Shown here piece by piece: positions 36,401 through 41,610 of a stretch of 64,000 nucleotides of DNA. The stretch is from the NCBI GenBank assembly GCA_934047225.1, contig OW204012.1, positions 3,038,001-3,102,000 of the forward strand. Reading direction: 5' to 3'. How positions within the stretch are numbered: the stretch's first letter is position 1; every line of letters starts with the position of its first letter. Source of the stretch: Ypsolopha sequella. Taxonomy: Eukaryota; Arthropoda; Insecta; Lepidoptera; Ypsolophidae. The position numbers and the translations under genes were made by a program. The notes below the pieces were generated by a model. The model did no database searches, was not told where the DNA came from, and saw only the letters and a list, made by a program, of their open reading frames with translations.

Positions 36401-36562
36401 TTTTCATAGCAGTGAGTATCAAACTAAGTATCAGCGTATGTTTTTCAATTGTTTTCAGGAGGGTCGATTCTGGCGTCGATCGGCTCTTTCCAGCAGATGT
36501 GGATCTCGTCCCAGGAGTACGATGAGGGGGGCAAAGGACAACTCGAGAGGAAATGCCCTTAG
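15240..36562 (+). CDS. Bap55: Bap55 / ACTL6A-type actin-related protein, ten coding exons
   Basis: Coding exons: 15240-15441, 17686-17837, 25767-25892, 27466-27566, 27913-28030, 28294-28425, 31887-32037, 33011-33099, 34698-34809, 36459-36562. All have GT-AG borders and phases match throughout. The sum is 1287 nt, 428 residues plus stop, close to the 429 of human ACTL6A as I recall it. The N-terminus [20 protein letters not shown] is the family hallmark. Actin-fold motifs follow: [18 protein letters not shown] (phosphate 2, exon 4), [15 protein letters not shown] (adenosine loop, exons 8-9), [20 protein letters not shown] and the ERKCP C-terminus (exons 9-10). The protein is expected in the nucleus as a subunit of Brahma (SWI/SNF) and INO80/NuA4-type remodelers, bound through an HSA helix. 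Introns are filled with transposons, including a full-length antisense LINE in intron 2. Intron 6 starts with a tandem array of the last 84 nt of exon 6. Confidence 0.96.
15545..15870 (+). repeat. Interspersed repeat B (SINE-like), copy 1
   Basis: Shares CGAGTATGGACTGTGAAATG, CACAGTCTACACTCG, GCGAGACCTATCGCTGTACTTCGG with copies at 32655-32965 (reverse) and 61140-61480. This copy has internal differences and may be interrupted near 15640-15790. Confidence 0.6.
16060..16868 (-). mobile_element. 5'-truncated RTE-type LINE
   Basis: An 809-bp insertion between two copies of AAATTAGCATATA (16047-16059 and 16869-16881). It is in - orientation with a trinucleotide tail, seen on the + strand as (AAT)n at 16060-16081. 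RTE-type elements commonly end in such short repeats and are 5'-truncated. Confidence 0.88.
16223..16868 (-). pseudogene. C-terminal part of RTE-type reverse transcriptase
   Basis: About 215 residues: [20 protein letters not shown], then [35 protein letters not shown] and [20 protein letters not shown]. These match the thumb and C-terminal region of RTE-like ORF2 proteins found in many insects. The endonuclease and catalytic RT motifs are absent because of 5' truncation. The apparent ATG lies in the flank and is not a real start. Confidence 0.85.
16882..17685. other. Bap55 intron 1, remaining part
   Basis: No gene or clear repeat boundary. Two partly inverted related segments occur at about 17245-17400 (AGTTTTGCACTCAATACACA against GTGTATAGAGTGCAAAACTC), which may be the ends of a small MITE. 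Confidence 0.4.
17686..17837 (+). CDS. Bap55: Bap55 exon 2
   Basis: Residues 68-118: [20 protein letters not shown] then [20 protein letters not shown]. Acceptor TTTAG|GTACA, donor AAG|GTACCT, phase 0. Human ACTL6A has KNGMVEDWDSFQAILDH here. Confidence 0.95.
17838..19259. other. Bap55 intron 2, 5' part
   Basis: No coding signal. At about 18484 a widespread-looking repeat starts (CTAGCTGACCCGGCGAACTT), a motif I associate with interspersed insect repeats; a relative of its 3' end lies at 38203-38390. The rest is AT-rich without recognised structure. Confidence 0.45.
19260..19650 (-). repeat. RTE-type LINE 3'-end repeat, copy 1
   Basis: Shares the CCATCAACCTGGCGAC...GACATAGGCCTTTCCA and AGGCGGGTTG motifs with 27611-27870, 35930-36320 (opposite strand) and 55840-56280. 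In the copy at 36240-36310 the sense strand reads [20 protein letters not shown], the end of an RTE-type ORF2. Confidence 0.65.
19725..20091 (-). repeat. Interspersed repeat A, copy 2 (3' part)
   Basis: Inverted relative of 14365-14735. Its 5' continuation is at 25621-25692, so the CR1-like LINE at 20092-25620 landed inside this older repeat. Confidence 0.8.
20424..23378 (-). CDS. LINE ORF2: endonuclease and reverse transcriptase
   Basis: Open for 984 codons from the base after a TGA at 23379-23381. The endonuclease part starts [20 protein letters not shown] and holds [33 protein letters not shown] and VGLSDHTLQ. The RT has [71 protein letters not shown] and [10 protein letters not shown]. 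The C-terminus ends [10 protein letters not shown]. No ATG precedes the endonuclease in this frame, and it overlaps the end of ORF1 by 46 nt, so translation may depend on ORF1 (frameshift or reinitiation). A T-run at 21511-21525 encodes a lysine run after VNH and may be a slippage site. Confidence 0.93.
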   Translation of the reverse strand, partial: QSGFSQSERIHFKSVVNNSQNNTSKVSHINIQSLNQTKLLQLEVWLNSPEGVNVDVLCITEHHRVEEDLVRINIPNFKLAASFCRKNRDSKGGVCIFVRKNIEFKDLPKIKKMTIPYIFEICALNVNETYFLCIYRPKQVTNDNFIKNLDLALNFVQKHKERKIIICGDFNVDLLANNSESKDFISLLQSYNIKRYIYEPTRITSHSRTCIDNILSNTELDDAFVVEVGLSDHTLQCATFNLPLKKKTVFFRLVRNLKQKNLTSLRNYLLSLSWNEVYTASNCENGFNSFHKVLTEAFDDHCPQIRVRDDRYVKSDSGWITPGIKNSCKKKREMFLETKRSKNYVLLENYKSYCSVLSKVISHAKKVYNERKITNSQNKIRSTWKLINSNIKGTGSLEVNSYVGLSDGKNKIKSDSEAPDLFNNFFTSTNEIQNITRPINNNKKNVLPPFAPHSMFLKPVTMDELYETIKSIKNKKSCGYDNIPIDVLKFIMEAIADPLLYLINLSLTEGIFPTKLKKAHIKPIHKKDDKLNVNNYRPISLLITLSKIFEKIIANRLRKFLTSYNILSTEQFGFRKGASATDAIFDMTDFVTKAVDDKEMVGTVLLDLSKAFDYVNHKKKKKILLEILERYGIRGIANAWFRSYLEDRSQSVILPILNKSNTLINAESNVSNIHKGVPQGSILGPILFLLYVNELPREVKEKTIMFADDISVFFKIKRHDRCHDFNNIVESVKSLIHWLKTIDLNTNVTKTKLICFRNYNTEELKLEMCIDDSQIECVQNAKFLGIYIDDHMNWKKHIEVLVNKLSSFCYALRGLSKLATKKAALQSYFAFFHSRVLYGIAEWGGSVDIQKIFVLQKRCIRILDGHKSSRETCRTSFVELGIHTITALYIIELCKLVRRYPEKFPLRTPGFSDRLNERFKYDLNVPPSRTVTYTRTTKLAAIKAYNHLPDEIKSLPGNKFFIKLKQYLITVCPYSYKEFLETTP
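23333..24973 (-). CDS. LINE ORF1: PHD-like finger, coiled coil and SGNH/esterase-like domain
   Basis: 546 residues. Residues 1-55 form a PHD-type zinc finger ([35 protein letters not shown]). A low-complexity linker follows, then a coiled-coil stretch near 130-195 ([36 protein letters not shown]). From about 300 to 430 an SGNH hydrolase-like fold appears ([30 protein letters not shown]). The tail repeats a KxGTxPYxFxKQ motif twice. This architecture is known for ORF1 of CR1-group LINEs, where it binds RNA and assembles particles. The ATG at 24973 starts the PHD finger directly. Confidence 0.88.
   Translation of the reverse strand: MTSKCKICNSPITPNEKVQCSVCKDTYHYKCANITTAHYMGNMFKLKKHWQCTSCVNVTQRKNTGQRNYDTSGNAQSKASNSINTNNTTKNVSRRQNKENSKTQKSNSLDDLSELNVDKSSSLLDVTTRSLPPTELFNLSTFNELRDQLSKVEVELESAHEEIINLNNDNFELKQQITEMNKKIDVLVKLTKQQTPCSSTPIRKTFCTPKRRNRGSITRIEKITKETNVQTSNNGNGDQQQLLSTNNQDSVGDLLLNSNPETKSKEIHKSPESRKTASLQSPLKDKKYVKTNSATAEKSQKIHILGDQRCKGLAQKLIDSRKGKWNDKYAVSGYSKTEATSLDILSSCDDLIKNLDSNDIVILILGSNDRNPYQFVFELCNALNKLQNYKVYVVKVADNYYINPDIQNRYAKVLCNYYKDTKFIETNANDQKAVCDKLNLEIDSIDYEKQFLRILSKRKTTINTPAKTYKRGTIPYLFQKQRKLQLEINKCVTVPTKDLLKPTETKNPKKGTLPYYFNKQEKKEKSEHHGHDSQGFHKVKEFISKA
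24974..25620 (-). promoter_or_regulatory. LINE 5' UTR with a tRNA-like segment
   Basis: Untranslated leader of the LINE. At 25190-25262 the - strand reads TAGCCTTAGCGGTTAAGAC... and GGTTCAAACCCCGCCCGGCA, resembling an A box and a B box (GGTTCAAACCC) at tRNA spacing, in the same orientation as the ORFs. The fold is not a full tRNA. Confidence 0.6.
25621..25692 (-). repeat. Interspersed repeat A, copy 2 (5' part)
   Basis: Its reverse complement (ACTTTAACCAAGGGATAAG on +) matches 14310-14365. It is separated from the rest of its copy by the LINE insertion. Confidence 0.75.
25767..25892 (+). CDS. Bap55: Bap55 exon 3
   Basis: Residues 119-160: [20 protein letters not shown], then [19 protein letters not shown]. 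Acceptor TTGCAG|GTGATC, donor CTG|GTAATT, phase 0. Confidence 0.95.
26245..26965 (+). repeat. Interspersed repeat C, copy 1
   Basis: Starts near GGGTTCCGTAGTCAACAACA and ends near GACACGCACTTGGACGGTTT. An inverted relative is at 55155-55800. It contains TTTCGCCATGTCCGTCTATC and a C-run at 26597-26606. Fragments of its right-end motif (GCGAGTCCGACTCGCACTTG) occur at about 28215, 43285, 51525 and 53820. The MITE-like segment at 26710-26832 is inside it. Confidence 0.75.
26710..26832. mobile_element. Small inverted-repeat (MITE-like) segment in repeat C
   Basis: Ends CAGATCGCGCCAAACTTTTA and its inverse AGTTTGGCGCGATCTG, flanked by TA on both sides. A relative is at about 55285-55412. The termini resemble those of the 615-bp element at 46633-47247, so both may belong to one mariner/pogo-like family. 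Confidence 0.7.
27025..27354 (+). pseudogene. 3' end of a LINE ORF2
   Basis: Reads [40 protein letters not shown] and [19 protein letters not shown] to a stop at 27352-27354, like the extreme C-terminus of jockey/I-type insect LINE proteins. A T/A-rich tail with TTTGAATTTGAATTT follows to about 27435. It is a 5'-truncated insertion in Bap55 intron 3, just before exon 4. Confidence 0.75.
27466..27566 (+). CDS. Bap55: Bap55 exon 4
   Basis: Residues 161-193: [20 protein letters not shown] then the phosphate-2 loop [15 protein letters not shown]. Acceptor TTTCAG|GTGAAG, donor GACGG|GTGAGT, phase 2. Confidence 0.95.
27611..27870 (-). repeat. RTE-type LINE 3'-end repeat, copy 2
   Basis: Relative of 19260-19650 in the same orientation (CCACTGCTGGACATAGGCCT, GCCGCTGCCCGTCACCAGTC). 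It fills Bap55 intron 4. Confidence 0.7.
27913..28030 (+). CDS. Bap55: Bap55 exon 5
   Basis: Residues 194-233: [20 protein letters not shown] to LPLYSIQ. Acceptor TTCCAG|GTATGC, donor CAG|GTCAGT, phase 0. The donor lies in the first unit of a 27-bp tandem repeat. Confidence 0.93.
28016..28110 (+). repeat. 27-bp tandem repeat across the Bap55 exon 5 donor
   Basis: The unit CTCTACAGTATACAGGTCAG... repeats at 28016, 28043 and 28070 with a partial fourth at 28097. Unit 1 carries the real donor at 28031. Unit 2 keeps GTCAGT 27 nt downstream and in frame, so use of it would add nine codons. Unit 3 has ATCAGT and has lost the GT. Confidence 0.9.
28122..28240 (-). repeat. LINE 3'-end fragment and repeat C end in Bap55 intron 5
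   Basis: AATAATAATAAACACTTTATTGCACAC is the reverse of a LINE tail ending GTGCAATAAAGTG. It is followed by TTGTGCGCGAGTCCGACTCG, a repeat C end motif. Confidence 0.6.
28294..28425 (+). CDS. Bap55: Bap55 exon 6 (native copy)
   Basis: Residues 234-277: [20 protein letters not shown], then [20 protein letters not shown]. Acceptor GTTTCAG|AGTAAA, donor GCGCAG|GTAACA, phase 0 at both ends. Human ACTL6A begins SKEAVREG at this position. The last 84 nt (28342-28425) are the founder of the tandem array that follows. Confidence 0.95.
28342..30241 (+). repeat. Tandem array of Bap55 exon 6 (3' 84 nt) plus 69-70 nt of intron
   Basis: Period 153-154 bp. The 84-nt exon segment starts at 28342 (native), 28495, 28648, 28801, 28955, 29109, 29263, 29417, 29571, 29725, 29879, 30033, and a truncated copy at 30186-30241. 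The eleven full extra copies are each preceded by GCTGTAG and followed by GTAACA, so each is a 28-codon, phase-0 cassette between 69-70 nt GT-AG introns. The only exon-segment difference seen is CGTCGT versus CGTCGA in the copies at 28955 and 29725, which is synonymous. The intron part varies as four or five Gs (AGAGGGG), plus one AGAAGGGG. A second acceptor, GTCTCCCAG, lies upstream in each unit; its use would bring an early stop in the frame of exon 5. Continuous frames across the array are read-through artefacts. Confidence 0.97.
30266..30400 (-). repeat. LINE 3'-UTR fragment directly after the exon array
   Basis: Reverse complement reads CTGGAAGCAATTTC...AAGTCCGCCCTTGC...GTGCAATAAAGTG with an (ATTC)n tail. 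It matches the 3' ends at 42205-42345, 51335-51428 and 59955-60090. It lies 25 bp past the truncated last array unit and may mark how the array ended. Confidence 0.75.
30400..31281. other. Bap55 intron 6, middle part
   Basis: No gene. The words CCCGCGCGACCGTT recur at about 30898 and 31249 next to TGGGCT...ATGTA, suggesting two copies of a short repeat. Confidence 0.45.
31282..31437. repeat. Palindromic hairpin (MITE-like) in Bap55 intron 6
   Basis: Arms read ACACTTTGTTACAATTATTT... CCAGATATATTTCGACTTCT and return as AGAAGTCGAAATATATCTGG ... AATTGTGATAAAGTGT, with A/T runs at the centre. Near-perfect over most of the length. Confidence 0.85.
31538..31763. mobile_element. MITE family M1, copy 1
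   Basis: Inverted ends CAGGATGGAAAAAATTTAAG and its mirror, then GGGCCCTGGAGGGGAACTAC in both arms. Flanked by TA on both sides (31536-31537, 31764-31765), as for Tc1/mariner-type elements. 226 bp, no coding capacity. Confidence 0.88.
31887..32037 (+). CDS. Bap55: Bap55 exon 7
   Basis: Residues 278-327: [20 protein letters not shown], then [20 protein letters not shown]. Acceptor TTCCAG|ATCGG, donor CTGG|GTATGT, phase 1. Human: [20 protein letters not shown]. Confidence 0.95.
32053..32378 (+). repeat. Tandem duplication of about 163 bp in Bap55 intron 7
   Basis: The unit starting GTGACGTGAAAAACAAGATG repeats once with small changes (GTGACGGGAAAAACAAAATG). It begins 16 bp after the exon 7 donor. 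Confidence 0.9.
32655..32965 (-). repeat. Interspersed repeat B (SINE-like), copy 2
   Basis: Reverse complement shares GTGTCAGAGGTGTTCGAGTG, CACAGTCCACACTCGGTACA and TTCGGGTACAAATACACG with 61140-61480. It ends 46 bp before Bap55 exon 8. Confidence 0.75.
33011..33099 (+). CDS. Bap55: Bap55 exon 8
   Basis: Residues 328-357: a [20 protein letters not shown] stretch, then LCGGLSNTQ. Acceptor GAACAG|TGTGCG, donor CTCAG|GTCTGT, phase 0. GC-rich against AT-rich introns. Confidence 0.93.
33100..33832. other. Bap55 intron 8, 5' part
   Basis: No gene. AT-rich with ATCAAATCAAATCATTTATTGAA at 33346-33367, a possible reversed LINE tail. Confidence 0.45.
33833..33961. mobile_element. Short MITE with 26-bp inverted ends
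   Basis: AAGGGCTACAGGGAAGAATC at the left returns as GATTCTTCCCTATAGCCCTT at the right. 129 bp, no coding capacity. Confidence 0.8.
34222..34515. mobile_element. MITE family M1, copy 2
   Basis: Ends CAGAATGGAAAAAAATTATG and mirror CCACCCTG, with GGGCCCTGGAGGGGAGCTAC in both arms, flanked by TA. Longer inside than copy 1. It is followed at 34518-34534 by a run of 17 G. Confidence 0.86.
34698..34809 (+). CDS. Bap55: Bap55 exon 9
   Basis: Residues 358-394: [20 protein letters not shown], then [11 protein letters not shown]. Acceptor TGTCCAG|GGATGG, donor ATCG|GTGAGT, phase 1. Confidence 0.95.
34995..35255. mobile_element. MITE family M2
   Basis: Ends ATATACAAGGTGACTTTTGA and mirror AATTCACCTTGTATAT with GATCATCGCCCAAACTCATA against TATGAATTTGGACGATG. 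A related right half is at 43870-44005. Confidence 0.75.
35258..35430 (+). repeat. Interspersed repeat D, copy 1
   Basis: Shares AACAGTAGAACCCGTTGTAT, GGGGGTGACTAACGAAGAGT and GGCCTATAGACGTCACGAA with 54826-55165. Confidence 0.75.
35930..36320 (+). repeat. RTE-type LINE 3'-end repeat, copy 3
   Basis: Opposite orientation to copies 1 and 2. Ends GGCTTATGTCCAGCAGTGGA then TGGATGA repeats, encoding a [13 protein letters not shown] tail. It lies in Bap55 intron 9. Confidence 0.7.
36459..36562 (+). CDS. Bap55: Bap55 exon 10 (stop codon)
   Basis: Residues 395-428: [20 protein letters not shown], then [14 protein letters not shown] and TAG at 36560-36562. Acceptor TTTTCAG|GAGGG. Nearly the same as human ACTL6A, which ends VERKCP. 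Confidence 0.96.
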
Positions 36563-38057
36563 ATAGTTACTTATCATGCCTATTCTGTGCGCACAATGAT
36601 GTAGAACAAGCATGAAGAATACGGGATGACTTTTAACTTAATTCCGATAGTTTAATAGATTGTAGGAGATAAAAACTGGTTTCATAATAACCATCCAAAA
36701 TTTTGAACAAAAGTAAGAGCCGCTTGAACATTTCCGTAAAATCCAAAGATATCATGGTCTCCTGAAGAGAAAAGACAATAAGATCGTTATTTTTATTGTT
36801 GTTTTATTTTGGACTATTTTAAACTAATTCCGTATGGAAATGGCTAGGATAACCATAAATTTAATTTACTAGTAATTTCTCAATATTTTTTGTTAGTTGT
36901 AATTTTATTTTTTACTTTAAATTTGTTCTTCTAACGTTTTTTAATAACCTCTGAAATTATCGGAGTTTGGTTAAGGCGCTACGTAAAAGTTTTAGCGTTC
37001 CTGTTACTCCATATGCGAAAAAACCCTCAGTGCGAGTGGGACGGATTCGTGAAAAAGTAGCTAAAAGTCGGTTTTTTATTAATATAAAATATACTAAGCT
37101 ATTATATATAAACAAATACAACAAACCATACATCGTTTCCGGTGGAAAAGAAATACAGCACAGCGTGTGACTTCGAGAAGTCACTGAATTTAATATTATC
37201 ACTTGTTAAAAAAAATTGAATAAACAAAAGCAAATAATAAATGAATACCGTCATTGTGTCATAGTAACAAAACAAAAACCTATACTTTAACGCCCCCTTC
37301 CCCCCCATTTTTTATGTAAATAACAATTTCTTAAATATTTATATACTTACCTATATACCTATACTATTAGTTCGAAGTCATTTCACTGGTGTATCTATAA
37401 TTTGACCTCAAATCTTTTCATTTACTGGACTAAAAGAGAAAAAAGTATCATGAGTAATAGAGATACGACCAAAGAGAATAAAGGCAATTGGTTTGTTATC
37501 ACTTCAGTCTAGTTTATACAAAATTGGCGTTCACTCACTTTAAACCCAACATCCCAGTTCGTGTACAAGATTTGGGCCTACAGAATGGGCATAATAAAAG
37601 ATATGTACTGTCGTCATATGAAACTACTTACTTTTTGAAGTGGATACTTTATAGTTCGCATCTCGTAAATAACTTGTGCGTCACTGCGGGGACAAATTTT
37701 GTAGCGACGGATAATTTGTCGTATGAGTATAGATTATTACTTGTTTTAATCGTTCATTATTTGTTTGTAGTCTTGTTAAGCGGTTTAGCAGCCAGACTGT
37801 GAAAACCCCGCCTTTTTCTAATTAATCTAAACAGAGGTACTAGCATGAACTTGGTATCGACTCGACATCGATTCGATAAATAACTATGTAACTCTTATTT
37901 CATTGCAATAAGGGTTATCGTTTAGAATTTGTCCAGTCTCGCATAGCTGAACACTTCAATTCAAAATTCACTCAATAATTATTCAACAGAACTTTATTAC
38001 CTATGTATTGTACATGCTGCCATTGCAAAGTTTCCTCTTAAAATTGTGGTATTTGTT
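36563..38057 (+). other. Bap55 3' UTR and downstream spacer
   Basis: No further gene. AATAAA-like words occur (for example at about 37216), but no convincing polyadenylation site can be chosen. At 37005-37060 a GTTACTCCATATGCGAAAAA segment resembles 32430-32485. Confidence 0.45.
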
Positions 38058-38175
38058 GTACAGTGGAGACCGCATCAAGTAAGACACATTGGACTTTGTA
38101 CCTATCTTATATTCTTCTCTGTAGGGGCTAATGTCGTACTGCAAGTGTATAGCTTGATGTGGTCTCCACTGTACA
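38058..38175. mobile_element. pogo/Tc1-like MITE
   Basis: TACAGTGGAGACCGCATCAA at the left and TTGATGTGGTCTCCACTGTA at the right; the outer TA on each side is the likely target site. About 118 bp. CAGTGG ends are typical of pogo/Tigger-like elements. Confidence 0.82.
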
Positions 38176-38202
38176 TTGTGTTTGCAATAAATATATTGAT
38201 TA

Positions 38203-38390
38203 CCTACTAGATTTCGCCAGACCGGATTTAGTTTTCCTTTTTCCCGGGGTAAAAATTAGCCTATGTCACTTTCCGGCCCATAAACTATGTCTTTGCAAAA
38301 AATAACGTCGATCCGTTGCTGCGTGAAAGAAGGACAAACCAACAAACACTTCGGCATTTATAATAAGGGTATGGATTGGTAAGTACAAGC
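38203..38390 (+). repeat. Interspersed repeat 3' end
   Basis: Starts CTAGATTTCGCCAGACCGGA and ends TTTATAATAAGGGTATGG. The words CCTATGTCACTTTCCGG and GCGTGAAAGAAGGACAAACC are typical of an insect repeat whose start-type motif is at 18484. Confidence 0.6.
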
Positions 38391-39129
38391 TCAAGAATTT
38401 GACGCATATCTAAACAACATCCAGTGAGTTTTTTTACTTTTAGCGGAACCATAATTGACCTAGGTACGTCAATGGGAACCATAGACTAAGTACTACTATG
38501 TATAGACCGACGACTCCCATACATCAAGGCGTAGAAATTTTTTTACGCGTCCTTACAACACTAGGTGTCGCCAAGTGTTGCAATTAAGCATAATTTGTTT
38601 AATTGGCTGCAAGTAAACTCATGGTTACCAAGTACACATGTGGCTGTAATAGCTTTGCTTAGAAAAACTAGATGGCGCTCTGTTGGCAAAACTAACAGTG
38701 AATATTTCAGCGCCATCTATTATCGAAATGGGAATTATTTTTATGTTACGTGACATCGCTGTGCCACTAGCGTCACCAATCGGTCTTTTTTAGCATCGTG
38801 TTCGTTAGAGGATTTAGCAACACCATCTAGATTTCTTCAGAATTTTTCACCTTTTTTGTGGCTACAAACTGGGAACTGTTAGTCTATACGTAGTAATACT
38901 TAGTGTATGGCGGAACTAATGTGCGGAGGCGCATAATAAGAAGCCAGGTGAAAAGGCAAAGTCTTGTTTCTATGGCGGCAGTATGAATAGAATAAGTATG
39001 TAATCTTTTATGTTAGAATCTATTGTATTTTCTACAAAATAATGTACGGTTGTATTTTGTGTGAATGTCCAATGTGTGAAAGGATCTGAGTTTAATAATA
39101 AATACAATGAAAATTTATTTTTAAAGTAT
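38391..39129. other. Spacer between Bap55 and LINE fragments
   Basis: No gene with support. GATGGCGCTCTGTTGGCAAA and AGCGCCATCTATTATCG (38672-38720) are inverted-like words. Confidence 0.4.
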
Positions 39130-39545
39130 TTTTATTTAGGCTGGATTGGCGGATACAACAGTGTGCTTAAGGGTCAATATTGCACTTTCCGTGAACAAAC
39201 CACGCTTGAATCCATGCTGGGTATCATGAATATTTAAGTGGTTAACTAATTGCGAATTGAGCACACCGTCAAGCACCTTAGCAGTTATTGTTGCCAAGGA
39301 AATAGGCCGATAGTTTGATTTGTCTGATATGTCACCCGTCCTGTTCTTAGTAATAGGAATGACGACAGTTTTCGTTAGCTGTGGGGGTAAATATGAGTGA
39401 GCTAAACAAAATATTGTACAGCAGTGACAGCACCTTTAGTATATGAGGACCAGCGTATTTAAAATGTTCAATACTGATATCATCGAGGCCTGGCGACTTT
39501 TCCTTACGCATGGATTTTATGATATGGTCTACGGTTTTTGCCTGA
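39130..39545 (-). pseudogene. LINE reverse transcriptase fragment
   Basis: On the - strand 39545-39420 reads KTVDHIIKSMRKEKSPGLDD and ISIEHFKYAGPHILKVLSL, a LINE RT segment. The frame then breaks with stops (IRQIKLSAYFLG resembles the next block, usually YRPISL). Decayed. Confidence 0.75.
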
Positions 39546-39594
39546 ACAAGAGTGGTAAGATGTCCACATTGGATCCAGGTTTAGACAAGCAAGG

Positions 39595-39850
39595 TTTTGA
39601 GCAAAGCGTGAAATCACATAACGCCCACGTGAGCGTTCAGTATGTGCATTACAAGCTGGTATATCAAGTAGTTACGAAAAATTCGGTGTACGGGTATGGT
39701 GGAAAAATCCGTCGTTTCTGTCATGTAAGCAGGAGGTCGCATGTACAAATCCTGGAACAAGATTTTTTTTTGAAAATATTTGTGCTTTTAAATTTGTTTC
39801 AGATTGATTTCAAGTTTGTAATGCACTTCTAATAATAAATTCGATAAGAT
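39595..39850 (+). repeat. Interspersed repeat E, copy 1
   Basis: Shares GCGTGAAATCACATAACGCC, GCATTACAAGCTGGTATATC and ATATTTGTGCTTTTAAATTT with 47632-47890; both end in an ATAATA-type tail. Confidence 0.8.
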
Positions 39851-41008
39851 TGTTCATTATTTTCATTTAAAATAACATTTTTTTAACACATTTTTCAATT
39901 ATTTTATACGGAACAAAACAGCAGTTTTGTTACAACACGAGCGATAGATCAAGACTAGATTATTGTTCTACCAGCAATGCACACATACGGCGACAATCTC
40001 TCAACACTTAAATAGCATAAAGCCCATTGTGCCAATGTTCAGCATAGTACCTAACGTTAGTTAAGTAGCAACGGTTATCAACGGGAACCGACGTTGTTAA
40101 CTTTCAACTCATGCTGACTTAAGGGGCTTCACAATACTAAAATTCAGTCCTGCTCTAACGCTTGTTTTTTAACTGTCTATCCTGCTCTAATTCGATGCAT
40201 CGCACGCAAAACTCAAGTTATTTTGAAATTGCGGCTACATTAGGACAAAACCTATAATTTTTATGGTTTTTTCTAGTTAGTATCTGCGTGTGTTGGTTCT
40301 GTTTCCATCGGTTTTTAAATATGTAAACGGAATCGCTTTTTTCATGAAATTCATGCTTATTTAAAATTAATATAATTAAAAGAAGATCGACAGTATGTTT
40401 ATTTATAAAATATAACTAATAATGGTCTTGAGTAAAAAAACACGCAATAATTTTTTCAAAATTTTACCTTCTTTGACGGAACTGAATCCAATGCATTGTG
40501 GAGCCCCTTAACCTGTAGGCTCTCTCAAGTGCCGGCCAGCACGCATAACTCCGCCTACCGCTGGCTTACAGAAGTGCCGGCCGGCACAACACCCACCTGT
40601 GCACAAAAAACTTTTCGTACCGCTATTTTCCGACACTCGACATTTACAACCCATACATGGTCGGAACATTGCAACTTGACTAATCTTAAACATTTATTTT
40701 AATTTTTAATTATTTCTCTTTCAAAAGTTGACTAGAACCTTATCCATTCTCAATAAAGTCACGCACGAACGTGCACATATGAAAAGATTAATATGTGAAA
40801 AAATTTTTTTTTTTAAATTCAAATCGTGAAGCACAAGCAAACCACAATATGATAATTAATTTGTTGAATTCTCACAATCACTAAACAATAGATCGCAGTT
40901 CAGATCGTAGCTCGAATCTATCTTACGAAACACGCTTTCTTATGTACCGTTTCAAACTACTTAGATCACTGCATCTGTCGTCACAAATCTCACATTATTT
41001 TGCGGTTT
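39851..41008 (-). other. 3' flank of the zinc-finger gene
   Basis: No gene. A possible AATAAA for the - strand gene lies near 40690-40696. A GC-rich patch at 40495-40640 has CAAGTGCCGGCCAGCACG and a related GAAGTGCCGGCCGGCACA. Confidence 0.4.
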
Positions 41009-41610
41009 CTATTTTGTATGCGTTCTTATGTGTCGCTTTATGTAAGCTTGATCACCGCATCTGTAGCCACAAATGTCACATTTAAACGGCCTTTCTCCTG
41101 TATGCGTTCTCAGGTGCGTTTTTAAATTACCGAGTTGTCTACATTGATAGTCACAAACCTTACACTTATACGGCTTCACTCCAGACGGCTTCTCCCCAGA
41201 CGGCTTCTCTCCTGTATGCGTTGTCATGTGTCTCTTTAAATGAGATTGTTGTATACCCCGAAAGTCACAAATCTCACATTTATACGGCTTCTCCCCGGTA
41301 TGCGTTCTCATGTGCCGCGTCAAATCACGTTTCTCTACGCATTTATACTTACAATTCTCACATTTATGCAGCTTCACTACTATATGCGTTCTATTAATGT
41401 GTCGTGTCAAACAACGTTGGTCTCCTGATTTGTAGTCACACATCTCACATTTATACGGCTTCTCTCCTGTATGCGTTCTCATGTGTTGGCTAAAATGACT
41501 ACGATGTCTGCTCTGGTAGCCACAAACGTCACATTCAAACAGTTTTCGTCCTGCGAGGAGCCGCCTAGTTGTCTCATTCTTGGAGATTTGTGTTTTCAGT
41601 TTTACATCAC
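41009..41610 (-). CDS. Zinc-finger gene, last exon with six C2H2 fingers
   Basis: Acceptor TTCTTTCAAG|GTGATG. Six fingers, each C-x2-C-x12-H-x3-4-[36 protein letters not shown] and CDICGYR. Linkers are mostly HTGEKPYKC. The linker between fingers 4 and 5 is longer, with a repeated [10 protein letters not shown]. Stop TAG at 41009-41011. Confidence 0.92.

Noticed and set aside
36366..36566. 66-codon frame over Bap55 exon 10
   Set aside because: It is in a different frame from the exon, which clearly encodes the actin-family C-terminus.
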